Below are positions 9,098 through 17,078 of a DNA stretch of 24,820 bases, piece by piece. Positions within the stretch are counted from its first letter, which is position 1, and each line of letters starts with the position of its first letter. This DNA comes from CAYWLQ01 sp964458775 (GTDB taxonomy: Bacteria > Myxococcota_A > Polyangia > JAAYKL01), in NCBI GenBank assembly GCA_964458775.1, contig CAYWLQ010000078.1, positions 1 through 24,820 of the forward strand, read 5' to 3'. The position numbers and the translations under genes were made by a program. The notes beneath the pieces were generated by a model. It saw nothing but the letters and a program-made list of their open reading frames with translations, was not told where the DNA came from and searched no databases.

Positions 9098-9336
9098 AAA
9101 AAAACCTCTATTGATCTCGTTTCTTAATCGAAACGCACGACTAGCCTTTCATAAAAATGAAACATCCAAGAGTCAGCAATGTGAAGGTTTTGTAAAATCG
9201 ATATAATAATCACAATAAACAGATGACGTATCTCTAAATGTTTTATTAGTGCCTTCACTAAATCATCTTACAAAAGTTACACAATCAACCTCGTTCAGTA
9301 ACAATGACAGGCTAGATTGCTTCATGTCACCGAAGG

Positions 9337-9374
9337 GTGATCACTGAATCAACTTGAGAGGTATCAACCCTCTC
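9337..9374 (+). promoter_or_regulatory. Palindrome and leader hairpin before the alkaline phosphatase gene
   Basis: The 294-nt gap between the divergent PHP-GT4 and phosphatase genes contains a perfect 8-bp palindrome GTGATCAC (9337-9344). It also has a 6-bp stem, GAGAGG at 9356-9361 with CCTCTC at 9369-9374, ending 6 nt before the AGGAGA ribosome-binding site at 9381. An operator or a translation-modulating leader is possible. A TATAAT occurs at 9202-9207 but with no good -35. No convincing Pho box was found. Confidence 0.3.
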
Positions 9375-9391
9375 TAACAAAGGAGAAAGAA

Positions 9392-10993
9392 ATGAAAACG
9401 GCGCTAAAAAGATCAAAATTATTGTTAGTGATGATGTTAATGCTTATCTCATCTATAGCGACAGCCAACGGCAAGAAAAATCAACTTCCCAAATATGTAT
9501 TTTTTTTTCTTGGAGACGGTATGTCTGCTGCACAAACACAAGCAGCAGAAGCTTATCTGACAACACTCAACGGAGGTTCTGCACGAAACGCTGAAGATCT
9601 TTTGCTTCCGATGAACAGATTAAACATGAGCAAAATGGACGTTTTAGGGATGCAAACCACCTTTGACTCCTATGCTTTGATGACAGATTCTGCGTCTTCT
9701 GCAACCGCTTTTGCGAGCGGGCATAAAACCAGAAGCGGTACAATAGGTATGGATCCGACTTTATCCGTCAATTTTAAAAGTGTTGCAGAAATGGCGTTAG
9801 AACAAGGAAAAAAGGTCGGCGTTATTACCAGTGTTTCTCTTGATCACGCAACGCCTGCTGCCTACTACGCTTCGGTTACAAATCGAGGTTTGATGAACAG
9901 TATTGCAACTCAACTTGCAAACAGCGGATATCACTTTTTTGGCGGAGGCGGCTTGGTATGTCCGACATCGGCTTGCAGAAGCGGCGATACGAGTAACAAC
10001 GTTTGGGAAATTTTAGCGGACAACGGTTACACTGTACTTAATGATTACGATTCAATTATGTCTCTGCATGATAACCCTATGGACAAAGTAGTAGCGATCA
10101 ATCCGTATTTACAGGACAGTCAAGCGATGCCCTATGCTATCGACATTCCTGACGGTAATCTATCATTAGCCGAAATGACCGATGTTGCGGTCTCTGTGCT
10201 TTCAAACACTGAAAACGGAAACAAATGGGGATGCAACAAATGGAAAAAACGTGGTTGCGGAAATTGGAATTCAAAGAAAAATGACAAAGGATTCTTTTTA
10301 ATGGTTGAAGGCGGAAAGATTGACTGGGCCTGCCATGCCAACGATGCAATGGCAACTATCGGTGATGTCCTAGATTTTGATGATGCTATCGGTATTGCCT
10401 TAAGTTTTTATTACAATAATCCTAATGAAACTCTAATTATAGTAACCGGTGACCACGAAACAGGCGGTATGACAGTGGGTCATGCAACGACAGCGTATAC
10501 TGCTTATTACGAAAAATTGCTCGGCCAAAATGTTAGTTTTCAGCATTTCGGCGCAAACCAAATGGCTCTTCACAAGGAAGAGTACCAATCAGACTACGAC
10601 TGGACCAATCCTACAAATCTAGAAGACAATCCCGAAATAATTGATGTCTTGTTTGATGCTTTTGGATTGGACTACTACACTTTAAACAATTTTCAGAAAG
10701 AAAAATTGGAAGATGCTTATGACAAAACAATGAGCGGAATGAACGGAAACAGCAGTCCTGAAAACACGTTGCTTTATGGCGGGTATGATCCGTTTGTTGT
10801 TACCGTTACTCACATATTGAATGAGATTTCGAGTATAGGTTGGACTTCGTATTCTCACACAGGTGTTCCTATTCCGTTGTTTGCACAAGGCAATAGTGCT
10901 GAGAGATTTGCCGGTTTTTACGACAATACTGATATCGCCAAAAGACTTGCAGTATTACTAGGCGTTGAAACTCCATTGCCCATTGAGAAGTAA
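9392..10993 (+). CDS. Exported alkaline phosphatase (PhoA superfamily)
   Basis: 533 residues with a Sec signal peptide (hydrophobic about 8-24, likely cleavage after ATA near residue 25). It hydrolyses phosphomonoesters outside the cytoplasm. Visible active-site elements are Asp42 in FLGDGMS, nucleophile Ser100 in TDSAS, Asp151-His152 in SLDHATP, Glu306, Asp311 and His315 in VEGGKIDWACH, Asp354-His355 in TGDHETGG, and a late His in SHTGVP. The order and spacing are those of active bacterial alkaline phosphatases; the length is somewhat above the 470 or so of E. coli PhoA. An unusual Trp/Cys/Lys-rich insert lies at about 272-299, just before the Glu306 strand. AGGAGA is placed ideally before the ATG. 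The next gene starts 3 nt after the stop, implying co-transcription with the YibE/F protein. Confidence 0.95.
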   Translation: MKTALKRSKLLLVMMLMLISSIATANGKKNQLPKYVFFFLGDGMSAAQTQAAEAYLTTLNGGSARNAEDLLLPMNRLNMSKMDVLGMQTTFDSYALMTDSASSATAFASGHKTRSGTIGMDPTLSVNFKSVAEMALEQGKKVGVITSVSLDHATPAAYYASVTNRGLMNSIATQLANSGYHFFGGGGLVCPTSACRSGDTSNNVWEILADNGYTVLNDYDSIMSLHDNPMDKVVAINPYLQDSQAMPYAIDIPDGNLSLAEMTDVAVSVLSNTENGNKWGCNKWKKRGCGNWNSKKNDKGFFLMVEGGKIDWACHANDAMATIGDVLDFDDAIGIALSFYYNNPNETLIIVTGDHETGGMTVGHATTAYTAYYEKLLGQNVSFQHFGANQMALHKEEYQSDYDWTNPTNLEDNPEIIDVLFDAFGLDYYTLNNFQKEKLEDAYDKTMSGMNGNSSPENTLLYGGYDPFVVTVTHILNEISSIGWTSYSHTGVPIPLFAQGNSAERFAGFYDNTDIAKRLAVLLGVETPLPIEK

Positions 10994-10996
10994 CTC

Positions 10997-12112
10997 TTGC
11001 AAAGAAATACTACTCGAGATCTCGTCTTTTCGGCAGCAATACTAGCGGCTTGTATTGTAATGGGTTTTTTGGACCTTTCGCCTGCGTCTTCACCTGTAAT
11101 CGGGCAGCATTGCAGAGCCTTGGTAAGGGCTGCAGATAACAGTCGCGTCCAAACTAATCTTATCATTAAAACGCAACATCAAGTTCTAGATGTAGTTCTT
11201 TTGAACGGTCCGCATAAAGACTATGAAATGAGCGTAGTTAATCAGTTGACGGGGAAACTGGAGTTTGATGAATTCTACGAAGAGGGAGATATTGTTTTAT
11301 TAGAGTATGACATAAAGGATGATAAGCCGGCTTACGGCACTGTTAGAGGTCATGACCGATTGAAACTGCAAGCAGCGTTAATTGTCGCTTTTGCTGTGCT
11401 TCTATTGGCAGTTGCCGGCATAACCGGAATAAAGGCTCTTTTGTCTTTTGTTTTCGCTGCCATGGTATTGTGGACGCTATATTTTCCGTTACTTTTAAGG
11501 TCATATCCTCCTATTGCGACCGGAATAGCACTGGTAGCTTTGCTCACAGCCGTAATAACTCTGTCTGTGGGAGGCATCAGTCGTTTGGGAATTTCTGCAT
11601 TTTCGGGCTCAATGCTGGGCATTCTTCTTACCTGTGTTTTGGCGCTTTGGTTTGCAAATGCTTTTAAGCTGCACGGCGCTGTTAGGCCGTTTGCAGAGAT
11701 GCTTTTGTATTCGGGCTATATCGAACTTAACATATCACACATCTTTATAGCCAGTATCTTTATAGCATCTTCCGGTGCGGTAATGGACATCGCAATGGAT
11801 ATAGCTGCTACAATGGATGAAATTTATAGGGCTAATCCATACATTAGTTTTGCAGAACACATAAAATCCGGTATGCGTGTGGGACGAGTTGTAGTGGGAA
11901 CAATGACAACTACTCTATTGCTTGCCTATTCATCAAGCCATATAATGATGTTTATGGTCTTTCAAGCAAAAGGATTGCCGATGATCAATCTTGTCAACGC
12001 TCCCTTTGTTGCTGCGGAAATATTAAACATACTTGTGGGTAGTTTTGGTCTTGTGACAGTAGTTCCGTTTACTGCGCTATCAGCCGGTTTGCTGTATCAT
12101 AATAAACGTTGA
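10997..12112 (+). CDS. YibE/F family multi-pass membrane protein
   Basis: 371-residue inner-membrane protein of the YibE/F family, with no established reaction; some members are annotated as putative permeases. It has an N-terminal membrane anchor (about 8-25), a soluble mostly beta region (about 35-120) and about seven further membrane segments (starting near 123, 145, 172, 204, 247, 298 and 337). The family hallmark GAVMDIAMDIAATMDEI (260-276) is clear, followed by the NPYIS segment. The start is taken as TTG at 10997, which keeps the first membrane segment and lies 3 nt after the phosphatase stop, with GAGAAG about 7 nt before it. ATG at 11059 is the alternative but would cut that segment. 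Pairing with an exported phosphatase suggests a link to phosphate or nucleotide uptake, by inference only. Confidence 0.85.
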   Translation: MQRNTTRDLVFSAAILAACIVMGFLDLSPASSPVIGQHCRALVRAADNSRVQTNLIIKTQHQVLDVVLLNGPHKDYEMSVVNQLTGKLEFDEFYEEGDIVLLEYDIKDDKPAYGTVRGHDRLKLQAALIVAFAVLLLAVAGITGIKALLSFVFAAMVLWTLYFPLLLRSYPPIATGIALVALLTAVITLSVGGISRLGISAFSGSMLGILLTCVLALWFANAFKLHGAVRPFAEMLLYSGYIELNISHIFIASIFIASSGAVMDIAMDIAATMDEIYRANPYISFAEHIKSGMRVGRVVVGTMTTTLLLAYSSSHIMMFMVFQAKGLPMINLVNAPFVAAEILNILVGSFGLVTVVPFTALSAGLLYHNKR

Positions 12113-12138
12113 GTTTATTATAAGAAGATCTGTCTATA

Positions 12139-12271
12139 TTATAAGATGCGGGTTGTCTCATCCGACCACGGTGTCTTGACCTTGTCCTCCTTCGCCAAGG
12201 CTTCGGCGAGATCATCGACTTCGAAAATCTAAGACCTCGCCATAGCGCTTAGCGCGACGGCGGGCAAAGCT
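12139..12271 (-). pseudogene. Possible degraded transposase remnant (IS91-like?)
   Basis: This short segment is more GC-rich than the genes to its left. On the minus strand one frame reads ...DDLAEALAKEDKVKTPWSD then ETTRIL and a TAA (12139-12228). Just upstream, in a second frame, it reads FARRRAKRYGEVLDF. The VKTPWSDxTT piece recalls the (L/V)KTPWxDGTTH motif of IS91-type transposases. The two pieces would need a frameshift to join, and no start or ribosome-binding site is seen. The resemblance rests on one short motif recalled from memory, so the call is weak. The segment follows directly downstream of the alpha-galactosidase stop. Confidence 0.22.
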
Positions 12272-12288
12272 GCTCTAATCCGGCTCTG

Positions 12289-13818
12289 TTACGGTGTTAC
12301 CTTAAACATGCTTGCGCCTGCTGCCGGGACGTTTGCGGAAATACCGTCGGTAATTCCGGTTATGTCTGTTTTGTTCCATAGGTCGCGAACAGAGTAGGTG
12401 CCGCTTAGGCCGAGTTGTGAGAAGGTAACTGATATTTGAGTTTGCGAGTTGCCTCGGTTGAATAGAGCGACAGCCTTGCCTCCGTTAGCGAGATCCCTTG
12501 CCCAAATTTCGGAACTTCCCTGTTGTAAAATCCTCTTTGCCCGGTTTCCCAGAGAATCCTGATTGACTGCCAACACATCCTCATTGGTGAGAAGGTCGAT
12601 GGTCCATTGATCGTTGTTGAGCCTGATTGGCATGCCGCCGAACATGAGAGGAGAGGGCATCATTGCCCACAGAGACATAACCGTTCTTTGCTCATCATGG
12701 GTAAACGCGCATGGGCGATTTCCTATTGTGCCGAGGGGAAGCATATCTGCGTCCGGCCAATGCCCTTGCGTTATCCCATCAGTTTGGGACCAGCTGTAGG
12801 CCGTGTTGAACTCATCGTCGATGGTGCTAAGACCGTTGGTATCCCAAAAATCATTCACGGTGCGCCACATATTGGCATAAGAGTTGAGACTTGCAGTATC
12901 TCGCGTTTGATTTGGGCCGGGAGAGAGGCTGAGGATAATGGAGCGGCCGGTTTTTTTAATTGCATTATAGGCCGCTTCAACCTCACGTCCATGATAGGCA
13001 TTTCCGCCGTACGGATTCATCATGTCATCCATCTTGATGAAATCGACACCCCATTCTGCGTATTGGGCGAAAATCGAATCATACCATGCCTTGCCGGCTT
13101 CCGTATCCGCGCGAACACCCCACATGTGCTGATCCCATGCGCAAGCATCATTTGTATTTGCAGCATCTGATGCACGGAAAGAGGAGTTTGCTATAGGCAG
13201 ATTCTGCGAAACCGATTTTCTCGGAATGCCCCGCATGATGTGAATGCCGAACTTCAACCCCATAGCATGAATTTGGTCAGCCAGGGGTTTGAAGCCCAGG
13301 TCGCCGTTCGCGTTCGGGTATTTGCTCGGCGAAGGCAACCATCGACCGTTAGCGTCGACAACCTGCTCCGAATCGTACCATAGATAGTCGATGACCACAG
13401 TGTTCCAACCATAGGGATGAAGATAGGTTTTCATGGCCTGGGCTGCCGCCAATACATCGCTTTCCTTTACATTTGCATAGAAAGAGTCATAACTGTTCCA
13501 CCCCATCGGCGGTGTCAGTGCGAGCGTTGCGCCCGAGACCAAGGTCAGTGTCGCCTTGGTGCTGCCGCTGTTGTTGGAAACGATAACTTTCAATGGGTAG
13601 GAGCCTTCTGCCGGTGTGGTTCCGGTGATGATGCCTGTGTCGCTTGCAATCGTCAGTCCCTCCGGAAGGTTCTCTGCCGAGAATATGTACGGTGCGGGTC
13701 CGGTGACCGGCACGCCGTAAAGGAACGGACTTTCCGGGTAGGAACCGAGAATGAACGGGGGATGAATTTGCGGCGCGTTTGGGTCGTCGGTTGTGTAGGT
13801 ATCGGTGTCATAATTCAT
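12289..13818 (-). CDS. Alpha-galactosidase, GH27, with N-terminal Ig-like domain (open part of an interrupted gene)
   Basis: 509-residue open stretch holding the whole enzyme, predicted to remove terminal alpha-galactose from glycans. Residues about 15-95 resemble a putative-Ig (He_PIG) domain (LPEGLTIASDTGIITG). From about 98 on it is GH27: LTPPMGWNSYDSF at the barrel start, WNTVVIDYLW, nucleophile Asp264 in DFIKMDD, acid/base Asp323 by alignment to RxxxD, and GHWPDADMLPLG (352-362). A C-terminal beta domain follows to the end. The Met used here is simply the first ATG after an Asp-rich repeat and has no ribosome-binding site. The natural start is much more likely at 14286 (see the longer entry). 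Base composition is visibly more GC-rich than in flanking genes, suggesting transfer. Confidence 0.8.
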   Translation of the reverse strand: MNYDTDTYTTDDPNAPQIHPPFILGSYPESPFLYGVPVTGPAPYIFSAENLPEGLTIASDTGIITGTTPAEGSYPLKVIVSNNSGSTKATLTLVSGATLALTPPMGWNSYDSFYANVKESDVLAAAQAMKTYLHPYGWNTVVIDYLWYDSEQVVDANGRWLPSPSKYPNANGDLGFKPLADQIHAMGLKFGIHIMRGIPRKSVSQNLPIANSSFRASDAANTNDACAWDQHMWGVRADTEAGKAWYDSIFAQYAEWGVDFIKMDDMMNPYGGNAYHGREVEAAYNAIKKTGRSIILSLSPGPNQTRDTASLNSYANMWRTVNDFWDTNGLSTIDDEFNTAYSWSQTDGITQGHWPDADMLPLGTIGNRPCAFTHDEQRTVMSLWAMMPSPLMFGGMPIRLNNDQWTIDLLTNEDVLAVNQDSLGNRAKRILQQGSSEIWARDLANGGKAVALFNRGNSQTQISVTFSQLGLSGTYSVRDLWNKTDITGITDGISANVPAAGASMFKVTP

Positions 13819-14160
13819 TTCGGAGTCAGAATCGACAATCGTATTTGTATCTGTATCTACATTTGTGTCTGCATCTGCGTCGGTATCCGTATCACTATCT
13901 GTGTCGGTATCCGTATCAGTATCTGTGTCGGTATCCGTATCAGTATCGGTATCCGTATCAACATCTGTGTCTGTATCACTGTCAGTGTCTGAGTCTGTAT
14001 CTGCATCCGCATCTGCATCCGCATCCGCATCTGAATCTACATCTGAATCTGCATCCGCATCCGCATCTGAATCTGAATCGGAATCTTAATCCGAATCCGA
14101 ATCTGCATCCGCATCCGCATCTGAATCAGTATCCGCATCTGAATCAGTGTCCGCATCTAA
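13819..14160 (-). repeat. Ser/Thr/Ala-Asp hexanucleotide repeat tract of the alpha-galactosidase gene
   Basis: Degenerate hexanucleotide tract (coding strand GAT or GAC followed by a Ser, Thr or Ala codon) of a little over 100 codons, giving an acidic, probably extended linker between the lipid anchor and the enzyme. One position is TAA. The opposite strand is also open and would read Ser-Val repeats, an artefact of the repeat. Sequence and orientation match the tract at about 18566-18960. Confidence 0.9.
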
Positions 14161-14366
14161 ATCCGAGGTTCCGGTATCATTGTCTGTGGCGTTGACTTCA
14201 TTTTCAAAGTTATTTGGGGAGCACATGGCCGCAGACATTCCCAATAGTAAAGCGGCCTACCAATCGATCAATGCATTACAGTTCATAATATTTGTCTCCT
14301 GTTATTTGTTATAGGACTGTCTTTGATTATGTGGCCTAAAGGCAAAGCAACCGGGCGGAATAATCG

Positions 14367-15035
14367 TCAAATTGCTTGATACGGTCGTCGGTCTCGCTCT
14401 TTGTATACGTTGTTTTTCTTAAGTTCACGATCCCAAAAAAGGTTCGGTAGGGGAGTTAGGTTCAGCATCTGTCCAATAATTCTTGTAACGGGACCTAGAC
14501 GTTCCGGTTTGGCTAATTTTTTCAATAGTATCGGATCTGGTATTCCATTTTGACCTAAACTCTTTCCTATATTTTCAAAGTGTTTAAATAGGGGTTTTGT
14601 TACAAAACCGGGTTGTTCTTCAAGTCTATTACAGTTTCCGCGAATGACGCATCCGACATAGTTGCAACCCAGTCTGTCGGAAAGCTTTTTATTGTAGCGT
14701 TCTATCGCTCGCGACTGACAGGCTTCGGGAAAACCTGATTGAACTATAAACCCCAGAGATTGTTTTTTGCAGTTACCTCGTAACGGTGCCAAGGCTTCGA
14801 TGAATGATTTGGTCAATGCCGGCATTGCGTCAGTATATAGAGGAAATGCCAATATGACTATATCGGCAGCTAGAAAGGCATTTTGTTTCTCATTATCGCT
14901 TTTAGTACGACATAGTGTTAGAGTGTTTATCTCTATGTTGTCTACTTTCTTTACGCCTGTAGCAAATGCATTTAACAACATTGCTGTTGAGCCTTTTTCT
15001 CCTCTCGGAGAACCGTTAATAAGAAGTAATTTCAT
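14367..15035 (-). CDS. Flavodoxin-fold NAD(P)H-dependent oxidoreductase
   Basis: 222 residues from ATG at 15035, which has AGAGG 6 nt upstream; an in-frame TTG at 15041 is less likely. The N-terminus MKLLLINGSPRGEKGST is the beta-strand plus FMN-phosphate loop of the NADPH-dependent FMN reductase / flavodoxin-2 superfamily. ADIVILAFPLYTDAMPA (about 57-73) is the second flavin-contacting segment. A stretch with several Cys (about 126-137) and a basic C-terminal tail without known function follow. The gene overlaps the upstream flavodoxin-like gene by 20 nt, so the two are surely co-transcribed and perhaps translationally coupled. The substrate is unknown. Confidence 0.85.
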   Translation of the reverse strand: MKLLLINGSPRGEKGSTAMLLNAFATGVKKVDNIEINTLTLCRTKSDNEKQNAFLAADIVILAFPLYTDAMPALTKSFIEALAPLRGNCKKQSLGFIVQSGFPEACQSRAIERYNKKLSDRLGCNYVGCVIRGNCNRLEEQPGFVTKPLFKHFENIGKSLGQNGIPDPILLKKLAKPERLGPVTRIIGQMLNLTPLPNLFWDRELKKNNVYKERDRRPYQAI

Positions 15036-15561
15036 CTGCAACCTCTATTGGTGATTGTGTAGACGTGCATACAAATTTCAATGTTGTTTTGAAATTGAGT
15101 GCAAACCTTTCGTAAATATTTCGAACAATATCTAAGTCTTCACTATCGGTGTCTTGTTCTAATGCTAACAACAGTCCCAGCTTCGGATAACGTGCATAGC
15201 GTCTGCGGTGATGCATTTCTTTCTGATCGAACTCTATATATGGGTGTAGATTCTGAATCAGTTTGTCATTAATGTTTTTGAGAATAGCACTTGGAAATCC
15301 CATTATAAGCGGTGATGCAAAAACGAGAATATCAGAATGCATAGTTGCTCTTGAAATTTCTCGGGAAGGATCATTCGAAATACACATACCAGGATTTTTT
15401 ACCCAACAACCAAAACAACCGGTACATAAAGGAATGTTCAAAGATTTCAGATCATATAGAGAAATACTATGTCCTTTGTCTACAAGCATATCCATTGCTT
15501 TTCTGACAAAATCATCAAAATAGTCAGTAACCGGATTGCCGTTTAAGCATACAATATTCAT
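15016..15561 (-). CDS. Flavodoxin-fold reductase with CxxCxxC motif
   Basis: 181 residues, cytoplasmic. The N-terminal strand and loop MNIVCLNGNPVTDYFDDFV fit the flavodoxin/FMN-reductase superfamily. CTGCFGCWVKNPGMC (about 46-60) is the cysteine cluster found in iron-sulfur flavoproteins and related NAD(P)H oxidoreductases. SDILVFASPLIMGFPSA is the flavin-binding second segment. AAGGAG lies 7 nt before the ATG. It heads a two-gene unit with the flavodoxin-like gene that overlaps its 3' end. The two proteins are distinct subtypes rather than recent copies, so they may form a heteromer or act in sequence; this is inference. Confidence 0.85.
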   Translation of the reverse strand: MNIVCLNGNPVTDYFDDFVRKAMDMLVDKGHSISLYDLKSLNIPLCTGCFGCWVKNPGMCISNDPSREISRATMHSDILVFASPLIMGFPSAILKNINDKLIQNLHPYIEFDQKEMHHRRRYARYPKLGLLLALEQDTDSEDLDIVRNIYERFALNFKTTLKFVCTSTQSPIEVADEITSY

Positions 15562-15818
15562 TTTGCTCCTTTTTAGGTTGCTTTATCTACACAGAACACA
15601 AAAAAAATATCATATGAGCCTGATCAATACAATTCAGCTCGTCGACTGTTTTAGACTGTTCATAGATATTTGAACCGAGAAGTTTAAACTGAGAAAGAAT
15701 ACAAAAAACAATCAAAAACAGTCGTAAACTTTATCGAAAGTCATTTTTTTTGCAATTTGCCTGGCATGAAGGCCGACTTGGACGATATAAGGAGCCTGTT
15801 GTTTTAAGGAGAATGTAA
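15562..15818. other. Divergent intergenic region before signal peptidase gene
   Basis: AT-rich, no gene seen. It holds repeated GACTGTT words (around 15645-15658) and the AAGGAG (15806-15811) that fixes the TTG start at 15819. No clear -35/-10 pair or sigma-54 site was found; a TGGCAT at about 15761 lacks a proper -12 element. Confidence 0.5.
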
Positions 15819-17069
15819 TTGACTCGAAAATATCTGTTCAGTTTGTTTTGGTATATTGTTTGGTTTGTTGCTCTTCCCGCTGTGGTTGCATGGCAATTGG
15901 TGGAAATTTTTGTTCGAATACGTCTCTTCGGCATGTTTGAAGAGTTTGAATTCTGGCATGTGCTTTTGTTATTTGCCTTGGTTGCTTTTATTACCTATTC
16001 AATCAAAGACAAACTTCCGTTTTGGAAACTAAGTGATGAGGAACATCCGTTTAGAAAAAAAAGACAGCTAAAAGAAGCTGAGCGTTTTTTTAAATCTGTA
16101 AAGAAAACACTTGGCAAGCATCGGGCTAAAGTTTCCAAGAAGGGCTTGGCGGAACTGGATTCTCTGATTCAAGAACTTGAAAAAAATTTGTCAGACAATT
16201 CAAACCTCTCTGAAAAATCAGATAAGGCAGCGGCAACAGCTCTAAAGCTCTCTGCTGCAACAGACAAACACTTGGCTTTTGCAAAGAAAAGCAGCTCAAG
16301 AGAATACACGGAATCTATAGGTGTTGCAGTATTGATTGCGGTTGTCTTGAGATTGTTTGTGTTAGAAGCGTTTAAGATACCCAGCGAATCAATGGTGCCT
16401 ACCCTTATGGTGGGAGATCATATTTTTGTCAGCAAATATCGCTACGGCCTATCATTGCCGATTCTCAATAAGCGGTTGGTGCGATTTGCTGAACCCAAAC
16501 ACGGAGAGGTGGTTGTTTTTATTAAACCAAAAAGTGAGTCCGGGATAATGTCAGATTATGTGGGGGATGATTCAGATATGGCCGGCACTGACTTTATTAA
16601 ACGAATTATCGGTCTTCCGGGAGATACTGTTGAAATGAGAGAGGATGTTTTGTATATCAACGGACAAATGCTTCCTCGCTGCCATGTCGGAACTCGTTCA
16701 TATCGTACACGAATGCCCTTTGACAATTCCTGGCGTGACGGAGAAGCTGAATTGTGGGTAGAAAAACATGGAGACCATTTATATACTATCGCGGAATCTC
16801 AAGAAGGTCATAGAGACAGTTTCGGTCCCATCACAGTACCGTCTGATAGATTGTTTATGCTTGGGGACAACAGGGATAATTCCAATGATTCAAGATATTG
16901 GGGAACTGTTCCTGTGGATAATATAAAGGGAAGAGCAATGATTATTTGGTGGTCAAATCGTCGTCCGCATGGATTTCAATGGGATAGGGTGGGGAATTTG
17001 ATCATGGGAAATCCTGATTTGACCGAGGAGCAACAAGAAGCTCTTTTGAAATGTCAGAATATGAGATAA
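15819..17069 (+). CDS. Signal peptidase I with long N-terminal membrane/coiled-coil extension
   Basis: 416-residue leader peptidase, cleaving Sec/Tat signal peptides at the outer face of the inner membrane. The Ser-Lys dyad is complete: Ser191 in IPSESMVPT and Lys261 in TDFIKRIIGLPGD. The last conserved box is GDNRDNSNDSR (349-359). Hydrophobic segments lie at about 8-28, 46-62 and 165-184, the last directly before the catalytic domain. Between the second and third is a Lys/Glu/Ser-rich, likely coiled-coil stretch (about 70-160). E. coli LepB is 324 residues with two membrane segments, so this extension is unusual. The start is TTG at 15819, with AAGGAG 7 nt before it and no in-frame ATG nearby. 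The next gene begins 9 nt after the stop. Confidence 0.95.
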   Translation: MTRKYLFSLFWYIVWFVALPAVVAWQLVEIFVRIRLFGMFEEFEFWHVLLLFALVAFITYSIKDKLPFWKLSDEEHPFRKKRQLKEAERFFKSVKKTLGKHRAKVSKKGLAELDSLIQELEKNLSDNSNLSEKSDKAAATALKLSAATDKHLAFAKKSSSREYTESIGVAVLIAVVLRLFVLEAFKIPSESMVPTLMVGDHIFVSKYRYGLSLPILNKRLVRFAEPKHGEVVVFIKPKSESGIMSDYVGDDSDMAGTDFIKRIIGLPGDTVEMREDVLYINGQMLPRCHVGTRSYRTRMPFDNSWRDGEAELWVEKHGDHLYTIAESQEGHRDSFGPITVPSDRLFMLGDNRDNSNDSRYWGTVPVDNIKGRAMIIWWSNRRPHGFQWDRVGNLIMGNPDLTEEQQEALLKCQNMR

Positions 17070-17078
17070 GGTGTGTCC

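Larger units (their letters stand above)
12289..14286 (-). pseudogene. Lipoprotein-type alpha-galactosidase with Ser/Thr-Asp linker, interrupted by two nonsense codons
   Basis: Reading the frame of the GH27 enzyme upstream gives a complete gene design. ATG at 14284-14286 lies 8 nt after a strong AGGAGA. Then come a hydrophobic leader ending AALLLGMSAAMCS, a short linker, about 110 codons of alternating Asp with Thr/Ser/Ala, and the enzyme. Within these 666 codons only two are faulty: TAG at codon 10 (14257-14259) and TAA at codon 67 (14086-14088, at a Ser/Thr/Ala slot of the repeat). The TAA is one base from the Ser codon TCA used in the tract. All three stop codons end other genes here, so recoding is unlikely. 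The open downstream frame argues for recent inactivation; readthrough or a sequence error cannot be excluded. Confidence 0.7.

Noticed and set aside
9308..9330. Pho box before alkaline phosphatase
   Set aside because: TGACAG and ATGTCAC words occur but in opposite orientations and wrong spacing, not the direct CTGTCAT repeats expected.
13865..14089. Open plus-strand frame reading Ser-Val repeats
   Set aside because: It is the complement of the Asp-Ser/Thr tract; hexanucleotide repeats leave several frames open. No leader, ribosome-binding site or domain.
14086..14259. Reassigned stop codons explaining the interrupted alpha-galactosidase
   Set aside because: TAG, TAA and TGA all serve as normal ends of other genes in this window, so a general code change is not supported.
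15755..15780. Sigma-54 promoter before signal peptidase
   Set aside because: TGGCAT fits the -24 element but the -12 element lacks the GC at the required spacing.
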